This document shows, one piece after another, positions 35,540-46,286 of a DNA stretch of 64,000 bases (positions are counted from its first letter, which is position 1; every line of letters starts with the position of its first letter). The position numbers and the translations under genes were made by a program. The notes under the pieces are model-generated. The model ran no database searches. It was not told the origin of the DNA and saw nothing but the letters and a program-made list of their open reading frames with translations. This DNA is from Agrobacterium vitis (GTDB taxonomy: Bacteria > Pseudomonadota > Alphaproteobacteria > Rhizobiales > Rhizobiaceae): contig NZ_CP146242.1 in the NCBI RefSeq assembly GCF_037039395.1, positions 744,001 to 808,000 of the forward strand, written 5' to 3'.

Positions 35540-36436
35540 ATGAACCGTAAACTGTTATTGTCCGCAGCCCTGCCACTGTTGATGGCCCTGTCCGCCGCGC
35601 CGGCCTTTGCCGAAACAGTGAAAGTCGTCGCGTCCTTCACCGTGCTGGCCGATGTGGTGAAACAGGTTGGCGGTGATCATGTCACCGTTTCCAGCCTGGT
35701 CGGCCCCGACGGCGACCCCCATGAATTCGAGCCGTCGCCAGCCAACGCCAAGGCGCTGAAGGCTGCCGATGTGACATTCGTTTCCGGCGAAGGCCTGGAA
35801 GGCTGGATGGACCGGCTGATCACCGCTTCTGGCTACAAGGGCAAGCCGGTTGTCGCCTCCGAGGGCATCAACACCCGCACCATGGAAGAGGACGGCAAAA
35901 CCGTGACCGATCCGCATGTATGGAACAGCCCGGTCAATGTGAAGGTCTGGGTCGCCAATATCGAAAAGGCGCTGACAGCTGCCGATCCGGCCGATGCCGA
36001 TGCCTTCAAGGCCAATGCCAGCGCCTATACCAAAAAGCTGGATGATATGAACGCCGACGCCCATGCAAAGTTCGACAGCATCCCGGAATCCGAGCGCAAG
36101 ATCCTGACCAGCCACGACGCCTTCGGGTATCTCGGTCGCGAATACAAGATCAGCTTCCTGTCGCCGCTCGGTCTTTCCACCGAAAGCGAAGCTTCCGCAG
36201 CCGATGTTGCCAAGCTGATCGAGCAGATCAAGACCGAGCATGTGAAGAGCTATTTCTTCGAAAACTCCAACGATCCGCGTCTCGTCAAGCAAATCGCCAA
36301 GGCAACCGGCGCCACATCCGGCGGCGAGCTGTATGTGGAAGCCCTGTCCAAGCCCAAGGGCCCGGCTTCGACCTATGAGAAAATGTTCCGCTACAATGTC
36401 GACAAGCTGGCCGATGCCATGCGCAAATCAAGCTGA
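35540..36436 (+). CDS. aztC: zinc-type ABC importer, periplasmic binding protein (AztC-like)
   Basis: 298 residues, signal peptide MNRKLLLSAALPLLMALSAA then PAFA. Cluster A-I metal-binding protein with the expected three His and one Asp ligands: GDPHEFEPS, DPHVWNS, SHDAFGYL and ENSNDPRL. There is no His-rich loop of the ZnuA kind, as in AztC. The ribosome site is CAGGAGAT. No AztD chaperone gene follows; a strong inverted repeat does. Whether Zn or Mn is the natural ligand cannot be fixed from sequence, though the pattern favours Zn. Confidence 0.88.
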   Translation: MNRKLLLSAALPLLMALSAAPAFAETVKVVASFTVLADVVKQVGGDHVTVSSLVGPDGDPHEFEPSPANAKALKAADVTFVSGEGLEGWMDRLITASGYKGKPVVASEGINTRTMEEDGKTVTDPHVWNSPVNVKVWVANIEKALTAADPADADAFKANASAYTKKLDDMNADAHAKFDSIPESERKILTSHDAFGYLGREYKISFLSPLGLSTESEASAADVAKLIEQIKTEHVKSYFFENSNDPRLVKQIAKATGATSGGELYVEALSKPKGPASTYEKMFRYNVDKLADAMRKSS

Positions 36437-36462
36437 CCTCAATCTACAGTCAGCCTGATAGT

Positions 36463-36497
36463 GCCGTCCCGATAAACCCTACATCCACCGGGACGGC
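36463..36497. terminator. bidirectional hairpin between aztC and the Dabb gene
   Basis: GCCGTCCCG (36463-36471) pairs perfectly with CGGGACGGC (36489-36497), loop 17 nt, in the 68-bp gap between convergent genes. A short T run (CCATTTTATG) follows on the plus strand. It probably ends the azt transcript. Confidence 0.6.
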
Positions 36498-36504
36498 CGC
36501 CATT

Positions 36505-36813
36505 TTATGCCTCGAGATCGAAGACCAGGATGCCGGACAACCCGCCATCCGTCGCAGCGACGATACGGTCGCCAACCGCGATATGATCGGGATGTTTCAG
36601 GTAATAATCGCGCACCGTGGCGTCTTCGAAGCGGACGATGAACCCATCGACAAAGCCGCCATTCAAACCTTCCGGCGACACATTCTGACCGGCGCGGACC
36701 TCCAGCATACCCGGCACAACCTCCTTCAATGCGCTGATGGCATCGTAGATCGACTGTTTCTCAGCGTCAGAGACCGCCGACTTGAACCGCAGAAAAACGC
36801 AGTGATAGATCAT
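36505..36813 (-). CDS. Dabb (stress-responsive A/B barrel) domain protein
   Basis: 102 residues from ATG 36813 with CAAGGAGTTACCG before it. Pattern IYHCVFLRFKSAVSDAEKQSI, VVPGMLEVRAGQNVSPEG and FVDGFIVRFEDATVRDYYLKHPDH is typical of the Dabb family (PF07876), small dimeric barrels. Function in bacteria is not established. The longer frame to 36960 lacks similarity upstream. Follows rnhA on the same strand with 58 bp between. Confidence 0.88.
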   Translation of the reverse strand: MIYHCVFLRFKSAVSDAEKQSIYDAISALKEVVPGMLEVRAGQNVSPEGLNGGFVDGFIVRFEDATVRDYYLKHPDHIAVGDRIVAATDGGLSGILVFDLEA

Positions 36814-36871
36814 CGGTAACTCCTTGTGGGATTGTGCGAATGTGCGATTAAAAGGCCGCGAGGACATCCCC

Positions 36872-37327
36872 TCAAAGCCGCGCCGCGCCGCCCTTCTTGA
36901 AGGGTTCCATGCCCTTGCGGGCCAGTTCGTCGGCCCGTTCGTTTTCGGGATGACCGGCATGGCCCTTGACCCAGTGCCAGGTCACCTTGTGGCGCTGGTT
37001 GGCAGCATCGAGCTGTTGCCAGAGCTCGCCGTTTTTCACCGGCTTTTTGTCGGCGGTTTTCCAGCCGTTTTTCTTCCAGCCGAAGATCCACTTGGAAATG
37101 CCGTCCATCACATATTTGCTGTCGGTGTGCAGATCCACTTCGCACGGGGTCTTCAGCGTGTTCAGCGCCGTGATCGCCGCCAGCAATTCCATGCGGTTGT
37201 TGGTGGTATCCGCCTCGCCGCCGCACAGGTCTTTTTCCACCTCGCCGTAGCGCAGCACCGCGCCCCAGCCACCGGGTCCGGGATTGCCGGAACAGGCGCC
37301 ATCGGTGAAGATTTCGACATGTTTCAT
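36872..37327 (-). CDS. rnhA: ribonuclease HI
   Basis: 151 residues from ATG 37327. All four catalytic acids are seen: Asp in [13 protein letters not shown], Glu in [10 protein letters not shown], Asp in LHTDSKYV, Asp in [12 protein letters not shown]. It removes RNA from RNA:DNA hybrids. The start overlaps the thrB stop by four bases (ATGA), so it is coupled to thrB, the usual thrB-rnhA pair of Rhizobiaceae. Confidence 0.97.
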   Translation of the reverse strand: MKHVEIFTDGACSGNPGPGGWGAVLRYGEVEKDLCGGEADTTNNRMELLAAITALNTLKTPCEVDLHTDSKYVMDGISKWIFGWKKNGWKTADKKPVKNGELWQQLDAANQRHKVTWHWVKGHAGHPENERADELARKGMEPFKKGGAARL

Positions 37328-38289
37328 TGCGGCCACCCGTATTCGGCAGCGGTCTCGACCGCCTGGTGGAAGCGCAGCTTGCGCAGATATTCGAGCGGTT
37401 CCTTCTTCACCACCATGGCGCCTTCCGGCGTCGTCAGCCAGTCGTAAAGCCGGGTCAGCAGGAAGCGCAGCGCCGAGCCTCGGCACAGAACCGGCATGGC
37501 CGCCACCTCCGCCGGTGACAGGGGGCGAACCGACAGATACCCGTCGATCATCGCCTTGCCCTTGGTGATATTATAGCTGCCGTCCTTTTCGAAGCACCAG
37601 GCATTCAGGCAGATCGACAGGTCATAGGCCAGAAAATCGTTGCAGGCGAAATAGAAGTCGATCAGCCCCGACAATTGGTCGCCAAGGAAAAACACATTGT
37701 CGGGAAACAAATCGGCATGAATAACGCCAGCGGGAAGATCCTTCGGCCATTGCCCAGCCAGATGCACCAGTTCGGCATCGATTTCCGCCTGGAGGCCGGG
37801 GGCGACCTCGTCGGCGCGGGCGCGCGCCTTCGGCCACAGCGCCTGCCAGCCGGCAAGGTCCAGGGCATTGCCGCGTGTCAGGGCAAATCCTTCTGCCGCA
37901 AGATGCATGGTCGCCAGCGCCTCGCCCACCGCCCGGCAATGCTGGGTTTCCGGCTTGCGAAGCCACATGCCTTCCAGAAAGGAAATCAACGCCGCCGGAC
38001 GCCCGGACAATTCGCCCAGCAGTGCGCCATCCTTGCGCGGCAGCGGCAGCGGGCAGTTGAGGCCCTTCGCCGAGAGATGGTGCATCAAGCCCAGGAAAAA
38101 CGGCAGGTCGTTTTTCTCGACGCGCTTTTCATAGAGCGTCAGGATCAACGCACCTTTCGACGTGTGCAGCAGGAAATTGGAATTTTCCACGCCCTCGGCA
38201 ATGCCCTTGAAGGACAGGAGTTCGCCAGTGTCATATTGCGCCAGGAAGTCTTTGAGATCGACCTCGTTGATATCGGTATAAACTGCCAC
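37324..38289 (-). CDS. thrB: homoserine kinase, ThrB of the aminoglycoside-phosphotransferase fold
   Basis: 321 residues from GTG 38289 ([20 protein letters not shown]); ATG 38304 is an alternative. It belongs to the APH-fold homoserine kinases, not the GHMP type. The nucleotide region is [14 protein letters not shown] and LTLYEKRV, and the catalytic loop [13 protein letters not shown] plus [17 protein letters not shown]. It phosphorylates homoserine for ThrC (22925 in this window). In related genomes ispH commonly lies directly upstream; here that position is taken by an insertion element and other genes. Confidence 0.95.
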   Translation of the reverse strand: MAVYTDINEVDLKDFLAQYDTGELLSFKGIAEGVENSNFLLHTSKGALILTLYEKRVEKNDLPFFLGLMHHLSAKGLNCPLPLPRKDGALLGELSGRPAALISFLEGMWLRKPETQHCRAVGEALATMHLAAEGFALTRGNALDLAGWQALWPKARARADEVAPGLQAEIDAELVHLAGQWPKDLPAGVIHADLFPDNVFFLGDQLSGLIDFYFACNDFLAYDLSICLNAWCFEKDGSYNITKGKAMIDGYLSVRPLSPAEVAAMPVLCRGSALRFLLTRLYDWLTTPEGAMVVKKEPLEYLRKLRFHQAVETAAEYGWPQ

Positions 38290-38427
38290 AGATCGGGTCC
38301 GCATTCCGGTTGATTGGCGCACAGGGATACAATGACAAGAACGCGAGAGCCAGCCCCGGCATGGACGGAGGCACAGGAAATGGCGACATACAGAAGGTGA
38401 AAAATATTTCTACATAACTCATAAATT

Positions 38428-39737
38428 GGACACCTCGATTTACCGGTCGCAGTTGGCAAGATGGTGCCGTGGATGTATTTCCGCGATGAACTCGCGCGGA
38501 TGATCGCCCATTTTTTGTGATGATTGCCGCATCTGCGGCATGCATTTCGGCCTTCCGGCCAGCTGCGCGTTATGCGGTCCGTGGTTTTCCAGTCAGCCAG
38601 ACATAGCGAAGCATGTTGTAGGTGATATTGGCCATGCCGATCTTCACCCTCGCTCGGCTGATTCCGATGGTGCGCACGAAGAGCTTCATCTTGTCCTTCT
38701 GCCGCGCAAAGACATGTTCGATGGCGGAGCGGACCTTCGAACGACGGCCGTTGGCGCGCGACATCGCCTCCGGCATGGGTTTGCCCTTTGGCTTCTTCTG
38801 ATGGATGTCGGACTTTAGGCCATTGTCCTGCAACCATTCCTCGTTGGTCTTGGAGCGATAGGCCGTATCGGCCCAGACCGTCGACGCGGTATTGTCTTTG
38901 GTCACTACGTTTCGAAGCTGGGCTCCGTCATGGGCGCTCGCACTCGTCACCGTCCATCCCCGGATAAAGCCATGGGCTCGGTCGATGCCTGCATGGTTTT
39001 TGTAACCAAACATTGGAATGGCAATATCGTGCTGGCCAGTCGTCGTCGACGTCGGCGTCTCCGTTGGCCGTTTCGCCTTGGAATACTTCACTGTCCATCG
39101 CGCGTCGCGGTCCTTCTGGGCCAGCCTGGCGGGTTTATCCTTCCAGTCCTCAGGGATTTCGCCGGCCTTGATCGCGTCTTTCTCGTCCTGGCTGTTATGT
39201 TGCTTGGGAGCCTGGATGATCGTGGCGTCAACGATCTGCCCGCCTTTGGCCAGATATCCGGAACGTGAGAGATGCTTGTCGAAACGGGCAAACAGATTAT
39301 CAATGGCACCTGCACGCACCAAACTCTCTCGGAACAGCCAGATCGTCTTGGCATCCGGCACCTTCTGCGAAAGGGAAAGGCCAAGGAAACGCATAAACGA
39401 CAGCCGGTCCTGGATAACAAACTCCGCTTGGTCGTCGGAGAGATTATAAAGCGCTTGCAGCACCAGGATTTTAAACATCAGAACCGACGGAAATGGTGGA
39501 CGTCCACCCTTCGATCCGTCGGACCGCTTCAGCGCCTTCGCTAAAGGTTTTTCAAATATCGCCCATGGAATGATGCTGTTGAGCTTCTCCAGCGGATCGC
39601 CGACGGCACTCAGCCGTTCGTAACGATCATCCAAATCCCAAAAGCCCGGTTGCCCACGCATCATCCGCTCCCAGAAAATCACACTGGCCGGATTGAATCA
39701 TGAAACGCGGAAAATGGGGAGGTTTTTAGAGGTGTCC
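38428..39737 (-). mobile_element. IS5-family insertion sequence, 1310 bp
   Basis: Ends are GGACACCTC (38428-38436) and its inverted copy GAGGTGTCC (39729-39737), with 13 of the first 17 positions alike. AATT flanks both ends (38424-38427, 39738-39741), fitting a 4-bp target duplication, though AATT is its own complement so it could also be part of the ends. One intact transposase gene fills it on the minus strand. It lies 134 bp upstream of thrB in the same direction, so it may influence thrB expression. Confidence 0.88.
38570..39682 (-). CDS. IS5-family transposase
   Basis: Up to 370 residues from GTG 39682; an ATG at 39661 (MRGQPGFWDLDDRYERLS), with GGGAG before it, is a likelier start. 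An N-terminal DUF772-type domain (SVLMFKILVLQALYNLSDDQAEF) precedes the DDE nuclease: first Asp in GGQIVDATIIQAPK, second in STVWADTAYRS, Glu in RSAIEHVFARQK. No frameshift is seen, so the element is probably competent. Confidence 0.93.
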   Translation of the reverse strand: MIFWERMMRGQPGFWDLDDRYERLSAVGDPLEKLNSIIPWAIFEKPLAKALKRSDGSKGGRPPFPSVLMFKILVLQALYNLSDDQAEFVIQDRLSFMRFLGLSLSQKVPDAKTIWLFRESLVRAGAIDNLFARFDKHLSRSGYLAKGGQIVDATIIQAPKQHNSQDEKDAIKAGEIPEDWKDKPARLAQKDRDARWTVKYSKAKRPTETPTSTTTGQHDIAIPMFGYKNHAGIDRAHGFIRGWTVTSASAHDGAQLRNVVTKDNTASTVWADTAYRSKTNEEWLQDNGLKSDIHQKKPKGKPMPEAMSRANGRRSKVRSAIEHVFARQKDKMKLFVRTIGISRARVKIGMANITYNMLRYVWLTGKPRTA

Positions 39738-39915
39738 AATTGCATTGACAGTTTTCAAGTGAACTCATACTTAATCCACAACGTATTTTTTGCTTTATTT
39801 TTGAAGCATTAAAAACAACTGGAATTTTGCAATACTGTATAAGCGTAATACTCAGCATCGATAACTGAAATAAATACTCGACCCTAGGCGTCCTCGATAC
39901 AAGAGATATATTTCG

Positions 39916-40386
39916 ATGAAATATTACTTCGCCTATGGGTCCAATCTCGATGTCGCGCGACTTGAAAAAGAGCGCCTGAATAAAGACGGCGTCCATTCCA
40001 TCTCGCGTGGACTGGGACGACTGGATGGGTATGAATTGGTGTTCAACAAGCCATCAGCCTATTTTCCGGGAGCGGGTGCCGCCAATATCCAGCCCAATGC
40101 TGCTGCCCATATCTTCGGCACCCTGAACCTGATGCCGCAGGCTGGTTTTGACATTCTCGATATCTATGAAAATGTTGAAACCCAACAATATGAACAGCTT
40201 GAAGTCGATGTCGTAGACATGGGCACAAATACGACGGTCAAGGCCATCACCTATATTTCCCTAAAGCATAATGTGGACGGTCTCAAACCGAGAACCGGCT
40301 ATATGAACCACATCCTGGCGGGCGCCGATGTTCTGCCAGTTGCCTATGTCGACTATTTGAAGTCCCTGCCTGTCATGCCCGACTGA
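39916..40386 (+). CDS. gamma-glutamylcyclotransferase-family protein
   Basis: 156 residues. The glycine-rich substrate loop is YFAYGSNL (residues 4-11), and the catalytic Glu fits E85 in LDIYENVE, the family's LDxxEG position with Gly replaced by Asn. Such enzymes release 5-oxoproline from gamma-glutamyl amines or amino acids, and some (BtrG) unmask biosynthetic intermediates. Starts 175 bp after the IS end and is followed at once by a terminator, so it is probably its own transcript. Upstream DNA (39750-39900) is AT-rich. Confidence 0.85.
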   Translation: MKYYFAYGSNLDVARLEKERLNKDGVHSISRGLGRLDGYELVFNKPSAYFPGAGAANIQPNAAAHIFGTLNLMPQAGFDILDIYENVETQQYEQLEVDVVDMGTNTTVKAITYISLKHNVDGLKPRTGYMNHILAGADVLPVAYVDYLKSLPVMPD

Positions 40387-40388
40387 GG

Positions 40389-40410
40389 ACACGGCGTTCT
40401 GGCCGTGTTT
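40389..40410 (+). terminator. terminator after the gamma-glutamylcyclotransferase gene
   Basis: ACACGGC-GTTCTG-GCCGTGT followed by TT, directly after the stop codon (40386). Stem of 7 bp and loop of 6 nt; the T-run is short (TTTCTCC). Confidence 0.65.
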
Positions 40411-40428
40411 CTCCACCTCGCATTTTAA

Positions 40429-41694
<1,266 letters not shown>

Positions 41695-41760
41695 TTCGAC
41701 ACCCATTTTTATCGAGCACTGTAAACGCGGCTTCATCGAAGCTCCGCGATTGGAAAAATC

Positions 41761-42363
41761 ATGACTATTCTTGGAATTTCTTACCTGGCATTGGCCCTCT
41801 ATTACTGGACAATGTCCGTCACACCCGGACCCAACAACGTCATGCTGACAATGTCGGGCGTCAACTTCGGCTTCACGCGCACCGGCCCGCATATTCTGGG
41901 CATTGCCATGGGTTGCGCGGTGCAGACGTTTTTGCTGTGTGTCGGCTTTGGTATTCTGTTTGACTATTTCCCCGCGCTGCAAACCCTGCTGAAATGGGCA
42001 GGCGCCGCCTATCTGATCTATCTTTCCCTGAAGTTGATCGGCGCCAGAGTTGCCAATGCCCAGTCCGCACCGCAGCCCCTGACCTTTATTGAGGCGGCTT
42101 CGTTTCAGTTCATCAACCCGAAGGCATGGGTCAAGGCGACGACAACGGCATCGATCTTCATGCCGACCGGAACCTCCATCCTTGCCTCCGGCGTGGCGAT
42201 TTTTACCGTCTGCACAGCTGTGAACATCGTCTCCTCATCGCTCTGGGCCAGTTTCGGGGTCGGCATCCGCTCGCTTCTGGCCAACCCGACCTATCTGCGC
42301 GTGTTCAATTACACCATGGCCGCGCTGCTGATCGGCACCGCGATCTATGTCGTCATGAGCTGA
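41761..42363 (+). CDS. LysE/RhtB-family amino-acid exporter
   Basis: 200 residues, about six membrane helices. The family start SVTPGPNNVMLTMSGVNFGF (residues 20-39) with the conserved PGPN is intact, as are the middle block LLKWAGAAYLIYLSLKLIG and FQFINPKAWVKA. Exports amino acids or derivatives across the inner membrane. A small hairpin (CGCGG...CCGCG, 41726-41748) lies in the 66-bp gap before it and could attenuate read-through. Flanked by amino-acid enzymes, so it likely exports their product or a toxic intermediate. Confidence 0.93.
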   Translation: MTILGISYLALALYYWTMSVTPGPNNVMLTMSGVNFGFTRTGPHILGIAMGCAVQTFLLCVGFGILFDYFPALQTLLKWAGAAYLIYLSLKLIGARVANAQSAPQPLTFIEAASFQFINPKAWVKATTTASIFMPTGTSILASGVAIFTVCTAVNIVSSSLWASFGVGIRSLLANPTYLRVFNYTMAALLIGTAIYVVMS

Positions 42364-42394
42364 CCGTTTTTCTCACCAAACCTCCGAGGCCAGC

Positions 42395-44158
42395 ATGAAT
42401 GTTCTTCTTCTTTCGCGCGTGGATAATGAGATCCTCGAGGATCTGGCCACGGACACCCTGCTTTTCCGCCATGACCTGGTTCGCAAGGGGCCTCGGCACC
42501 TGTCGCGTTTCCTGCGGCAAAATCCTGTCTCGGTGATTGTCACCGCCGACAGGGTGGATGCCGATGTGCTGGCGGAATGGTCGCGCGCGGCCAACCGGCC
42601 AGTCTATGTGGCCGTTTATGGGGAAGCCGGAACCGACAAGGCCTGGCAGCGGCAATTGGCGACCAGCCAGATCACCGTTCTCGGCCCGGCGACCAGCGTG
42701 GTCGCCGCCTTCCGGGTTGCCGAACAATGTATCTGCAACGATCAGTTCGGCGGTGGCGTCCATACGGATCTGCGCGAAGAGGTGACATTCATCGGTGCCG
42801 GTATCGTCAATCTGATCACCGCCCATTACGCCATCGAGGCGGGCTATAGTGTCCGGATCATCGATGCCCGGCAAGATCCGCGCCGCAAGACCGATTGGCG
42901 ATCGCTGGGATGCAGTGCAGGCGGTGGCGACGCACGGATGTTTACCCTGTCAGAAATGGACAACTATCATTGTCGTCACATCCATGGCGACATGAACTGG
43001 CAATTTTCACGGCCTGTGACCGAGCGCGGCTGGAACGTTGCCCCATCCAGCAGCCTCAAGGAGGCCGAGCGCGACTGGATCGCCTCTTTCGAGAGTGTTC
43101 CGGGCTGGCTGGCCGAAAACTATAACGACTCGATTTTTCGCTTCAATCGCGAGAGCCATCCTCTCTGGGATGAATGGATCGCCAGGGAGCCGGAACTGTT
43201 TGCCGCATCCGGCCTGCAACGCGATATCCTGCGGGTCTATTCGGATGCTGACCATTTTCAACGCTCCAAAAGCCGCCAGGACCGCATCGGCGCGACCTTG
43301 AGAAATGCCTCCCTGGACGAGATTGCCGCCGAGCAGCCCATCCTGCGCCGGGCTATTGAGGCTGGCGAAATTTCGGGTGGCGTCTATGTGCAAGGCTTCA
43401 CCCTCAATCTGCATCGCTTCATGGCCAATTTGCTGGATCGGTATGAGGCTCGCGGTGTGGTCTTTGATTGGAATACCGAGATGACCAGCATGCCGACCCG
43501 CTTTGATGGTCAGGTGGATCATGTCGTGCTGTCCACTGGCGAGCGCGTAAACGGCAATCTGGTGATCTCACCAGGGGTCTATGCAGGCGCCGCAATCGCA
43601 AAGACCGCCTCGCATCGCCAGATCTGCGGCGTGCTGGGTGCATGGCTCTCCCTGCCCGACCCACAAGGGCTGCTGCGCAATTCCTTGAAACTGGCGCGCA
43701 AGGACCATATCACGGAAGATGCCAATGTCACCATCGGCTGGAGCGAACAAGGCGAACGCGCCGCCATCATCGGCTCAGGCTACGGCTTTACCGGCTTTAA
43801 TCCCAACAACATCGACGCAGAGCTTCTCAACACCCTCTATGACGGCCTGATCGATACCGCAGCCACCTGTTTCCCCGAGCAATATCAGAGCCTGGTCGAG
43901 GCTGGCAGCCTGCGCGAGACGCTGAAATATTGCGTGCGTCCCTGGACCCCATCCGGTCTCGGCCTGTTCGAGACCTATAAATCCAAGGCATGCTGCGTGG
44001 TTCTGGTCGGTGGACACAATACGGGCGGCTTTGCGCAGGCCCCGGCCATCGCCTCGGCCATTCTGGCCACCATGCGCAACCACCATCACCAGATGCATGT
44101 CGATTATCACACCGAAAGGCTGTCTCTGATGACCCAAACAGACACGTGGATGACCTGA
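42395..44158 (+). CDS. DadA-like FAD amino-acid oxidase with an extra N-terminal domain
   Basis: 587 residues. Residues 130-587 are a DAO/DadA-type flavoprotein: dinucleotide loop TFIGAGIVNL (134-139, GxGxxN instead of GxGxxG), C-terminal RPWTPSGLGLFE and VGGHNTGGFAQAP. The first 125 residues form a separate alpha/beta domain (MNVLLLSRVDNEILEDL, VSVIVTADRVDADVL) that reminds me of the N-terminal half-domain of 2-hydroxyacid dehydrogenases. Ordinary DadA starts directly with the FAD loop, so this is a fusion. Predicted oxidation of an amino or imino acid; substrate unknown. Confidence 0.82.
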   Translation: MNVLLLSRVDNEILEDLATDTLLFRHDLVRKGPRHLSRFLRQNPVSVIVTADRVDADVLAEWSRAANRPVYVAVYGEAGTDKAWQRQLATSQITVLGPATSVVAAFRVAEQCICNDQFGGGVHTDLREEVTFIGAGIVNLITAHYAIEAGYSVRIIDARQDPRRKTDWRSLGCSAGGGDARMFTLSEMDNYHCRHIHGDMNWQFSRPVTERGWNVAPSSSLKEAERDWIASFESVPGWLAENYNDSIFRFNRESHPLWDEWIAREPELFAASGLQRDILRVYSDADHFQRSKSRQDRIGATLRNASLDEIAAEQPILRRAIEAGEISGGVYVQGFTLNLHRFMANLLDRYEARGVVFDWNTEMTSMPTRFDGQVDHVVLSTGERVNGNLVISPGVYAGAAIAKTASHRQICGVLGAWLSLPDPQGLLRNSLKLARKDHITEDANVTIGWSEQGERAAIIGSGYGFTGFNPNNIDAELLNTLYDGLIDTAATCFPEQYQSLVEAGSLRETLKYCVRPWTPSGLGLFETYKSKACCVVLVGGHNTGGFAQAPAIASAILATMRNHHHQMHVDYHTERLSLMTQTDTWMT

Positions 44159-44159
44159 T

Positions 44160-44288
44160 GATACCAAGTCTCTGACATGCTCAGGCATCCTCGCCTTGAA
44201 GGAATTGCAAATATCTCAAATGCAGCAGACGCTTGAGATATTTGCAAACGGAATACCAACGGCCATTTTCAATGACCCTTGGTATTAT
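44160..44288. repeat. palindromic repeat element, copy A
   Basis: Begins GATACCAAG directly after the oxidase stop codon. Contains a perfect 15-bp inverted pair, TTGCAAATATCTCAA (44205-44219) and TTGAGATATTTGCAA (44233-44247). Then comes a second stem, AATACCAA (44252-44259) with TTGGTATT (44279-44286), around a CATTTTCAATGA loop. Related copies are at 57708 and 58627. It lies in the leader of the beta-lactamase gene. Confidence 0.7.
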
Positions 44289-44421
44289 CCCATCGTCCGC
44301 CCATATCGACAGCAATCAACCCAGATCATTGTCCACCATAATGCTGCCGAAGTTTTCGCTTGCCATAGCACTCCCGCGACAATCCTGGGTTTCTGTCGCA
44401 ATCGAGGTAAAGGAACAGGCT

Positions 44422-45228
44422 GTGAAACTAGGGCAAATCGCGCTGACACTTGTCGCAGCCAGCTTTCTGGCATCCACGGCGCAAGCCGGAACGATTTGCA
44501 CGGTCATTGCCGATAGCAGCACCGGAAAAACCCTGATCCAGGACGGCAATTGTGCGGAGCGGGTCACGCCGGCATCCACCTTCAAGGTCGCCCTCAGCGT
44601 CATGGGATACGATGCGGGTTACCTAAAGGACGAGCATAATCCGACCCTGCCATTCAAACAGGGTTATGTGGACTGGGGCGGCGACAATTGGAAACAGCCG
44701 ACCGATCCGGTGCGCTGGCTGAAATACTCCGTCGTCTGGTATTCCCAGCAGATCACCAAGGCGCTTGGGCAAGACAAGCTTCATGACTATGCGACGAAAT
44801 TTGCCTATGGCAATGCCGATTTTACCGGCGATCCCGGCAAGAACAATGGCCTGGAGCGGGCATGGATCGCCTCGTCCTTGAAGATTTCACCGCTGGAACA
44901 GGTCGCGTTCCTGCAAAAGCTGGTGCAGCATCAATTGCCCGTTCGCCCCGAGGCCATGGACAAGACAATGGCCATCGTTGAGCAACGCCAGATCGCCGAT
45001 GGCTGGACAGTCCACGGCAAAACCGGCGCCGCCTTCCCCCGTCTGTCGGATACCACGTTTGATTATCGGCGTGGATGGGGTTGGTATGTCGGCTGGGCCA
45101 GCAAAGGCAAACAGACCTATGTGTTTGCCCGTCTCATTCAGGATGAGAAAAAAGACCAGATTACCCCTGGGGTTCGGGCCCGCGATGCTTTGCTTAAAGA
45201 ACTGCCGGGTCTGCTCGCCCGCAAGTAA
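44422..45228 (+). CDS. class D (OXA-type) beta-lactamase
   Basis: 268 residues from GTG 44422 (GGAACAGG upstream); the frame is open to 44233 but the signal peptide (VKLGQIALTLVAASFLASTAQAG) starts here. All class D motifs are present: STFK at 52-55, SVV at 103-105, YGN at 129-131, W148 and KTG at 200-202. It should be a periplasmic serine beta-lactamase. No integron or IS directly abuts it; the IS5 element is 4.7 kb away. Spectrum cannot be told from sequence. Confidence 0.93.
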   Translation: MKLGQIALTLVAASFLASTAQAGTICTVIADSSTGKTLIQDGNCAERVTPASTFKVALSVMGYDAGYLKDEHNPTLPFKQGYVDWGGDNWKQPTDPVRWLKYSVVWYSQQITKALGQDKLHDYATKFAYGNADFTGDPGKNNGLERAWIASSLKISPLEQVAFLQKLVQHQLPVRPEAMDKTMAIVEQRQIADGWTVHGKTGAAFPRLSDTTFDYRRGWGWYVGWASKGKQTYVFARLIQDEKKDQITPGVRARDALLKELPGLLARK

Positions 45229-45249
45229 GATCAGTCCTGCCCCGGCGGG

Positions 45250-46284
45250 TCAACCGTTGACGAAGGCCATGTCGTCCTGGGTCAGTTCGATGGAGCGCAA
45301 TTCGCGATTGACCAGGAAGTTTTCGTTTTCGATGGAGAATTCAGCCAGCTCGATTGTCGCGTCGAAGCGGGACTTGAAGGCTTCGATGATTTCGTTGACC
45401 ACCACTTCCGGCGCTGATGCGCCTGCCGACAGACCAAGGCTGCGGATCTCGCCGATGGCGTCCCAATCCAGCTCGCTGGCGCGCTGCACAAGGATGGAGC
45501 GTTTGGCGCCAGCTTTCAGCGCCACTTCCACCAGCCGCTTGGAATTGGAGGAATTGGGCGCGCCGACGGTGACGAACAGATCGCAACCGGGCGCGGCCTG
45601 CTTCACCGCTTCCTGCCTGTTGGTGGTGGCATAGCAAATACTGTCGGCGGCAGGCGCTTTCAGCTCCGGGAAGCGTTCCTGCAATTTGGCAATCACGCCT
45701 GCGGTATCGTCCACCGACAGCGTGGTCTGGGTGACGAAGCCGAGATTGAGCGGATCGGCGGGCTCATAGCGTGCGGCATCCTCAACGGTCTCCACCAGGG
45801 AAACGGTGCCTTCGGGCAATTGCCCCATGGTGCCGATCACTTCCGGATGGCCGGCATGACCGATCAGGACGACATGGCGGCCAAGCCGCTGGTGGCGCAT
45901 GGCCTGTTTGTGCACTTTCGAGACCAGCGGACAGGTGGCATCAAGATAGAAGAGATTGCGCTTCTGCGCATCCTCAGGCACGGATTTCGGCACGCCATGA
46001 GCGGAAAATACCACAGGCTGCTGGCGATGCTCGGCCGGGATTTCATCCAGTTCCTCGACAAATACCGCGCCCTTCGCCTCCAGCCCCTCAACGACATAGC
46101 GGTTGTGGACGATTTCGTGACGGACATAGACCGGCGCGCCATAGCCCTTCAGCGCCAGGACGACGATCTGGATCGCTCGGTCGACGCCAGCGCAAAAACC
46201 GCGCGGGCCGCACAGCCGGATCGTCAATGGCGACCGGGTTACCGAGCCGGTTTCCAGAAGCGTTTTGTCCATCGCAGTCGTCAT
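45250..46284 (-). CDS. ispH: 4-hydroxy-3-methylbut-2-enyl diphosphate reductase
   Basis: 344 residues. Last step of the MEP isoprenoid pathway. The three cluster cysteines are C31 in [11 protein letters not shown], one in [13 protein letters not shown] and one in [13 protein letters not shown]; the conserved HGVPKSVP and [12 protein letters not shown] are present. The 3' end is 21 bp from the convergent beta-lactamase. In other Rhizobiaceae thrB usually follows; here it is about 7 kb away. A DUF1304 gene lies just upstream (2-bp gap). Confidence 0.97.
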   Translation of the reverse strand: MTTAMDKTLLETGSVTRSPLTIRLCGPRGFCAGVDRAIQIVVLALKGYGAPVYVRHEIVHNRYVVEGLEAKGAVFVEELDEIPAEHRQQPVVFSAHGVPKSVPEDAQKRNLFYLDATCPLVSKVHKQAMRHQRLGRHVVLIGHAGHPEVIGTMGQLPEGTVSLVETVEDAARYEPADPLNLGFVTQTTLSVDDTAGVIAKLQERFPELKAPAADSICYATTNRQEAVKQAAPGCDLFVTVGAPNSSNSKRLVEVALKAGAKRSILVQRASELDWDAIGEIRSLGLSAGASAPEVVVNEIIEAFKSRFDATIELAEFSIENENFLVNRELRSIELTQDDMAFVNG

Positions 46285-46286
46285 TG

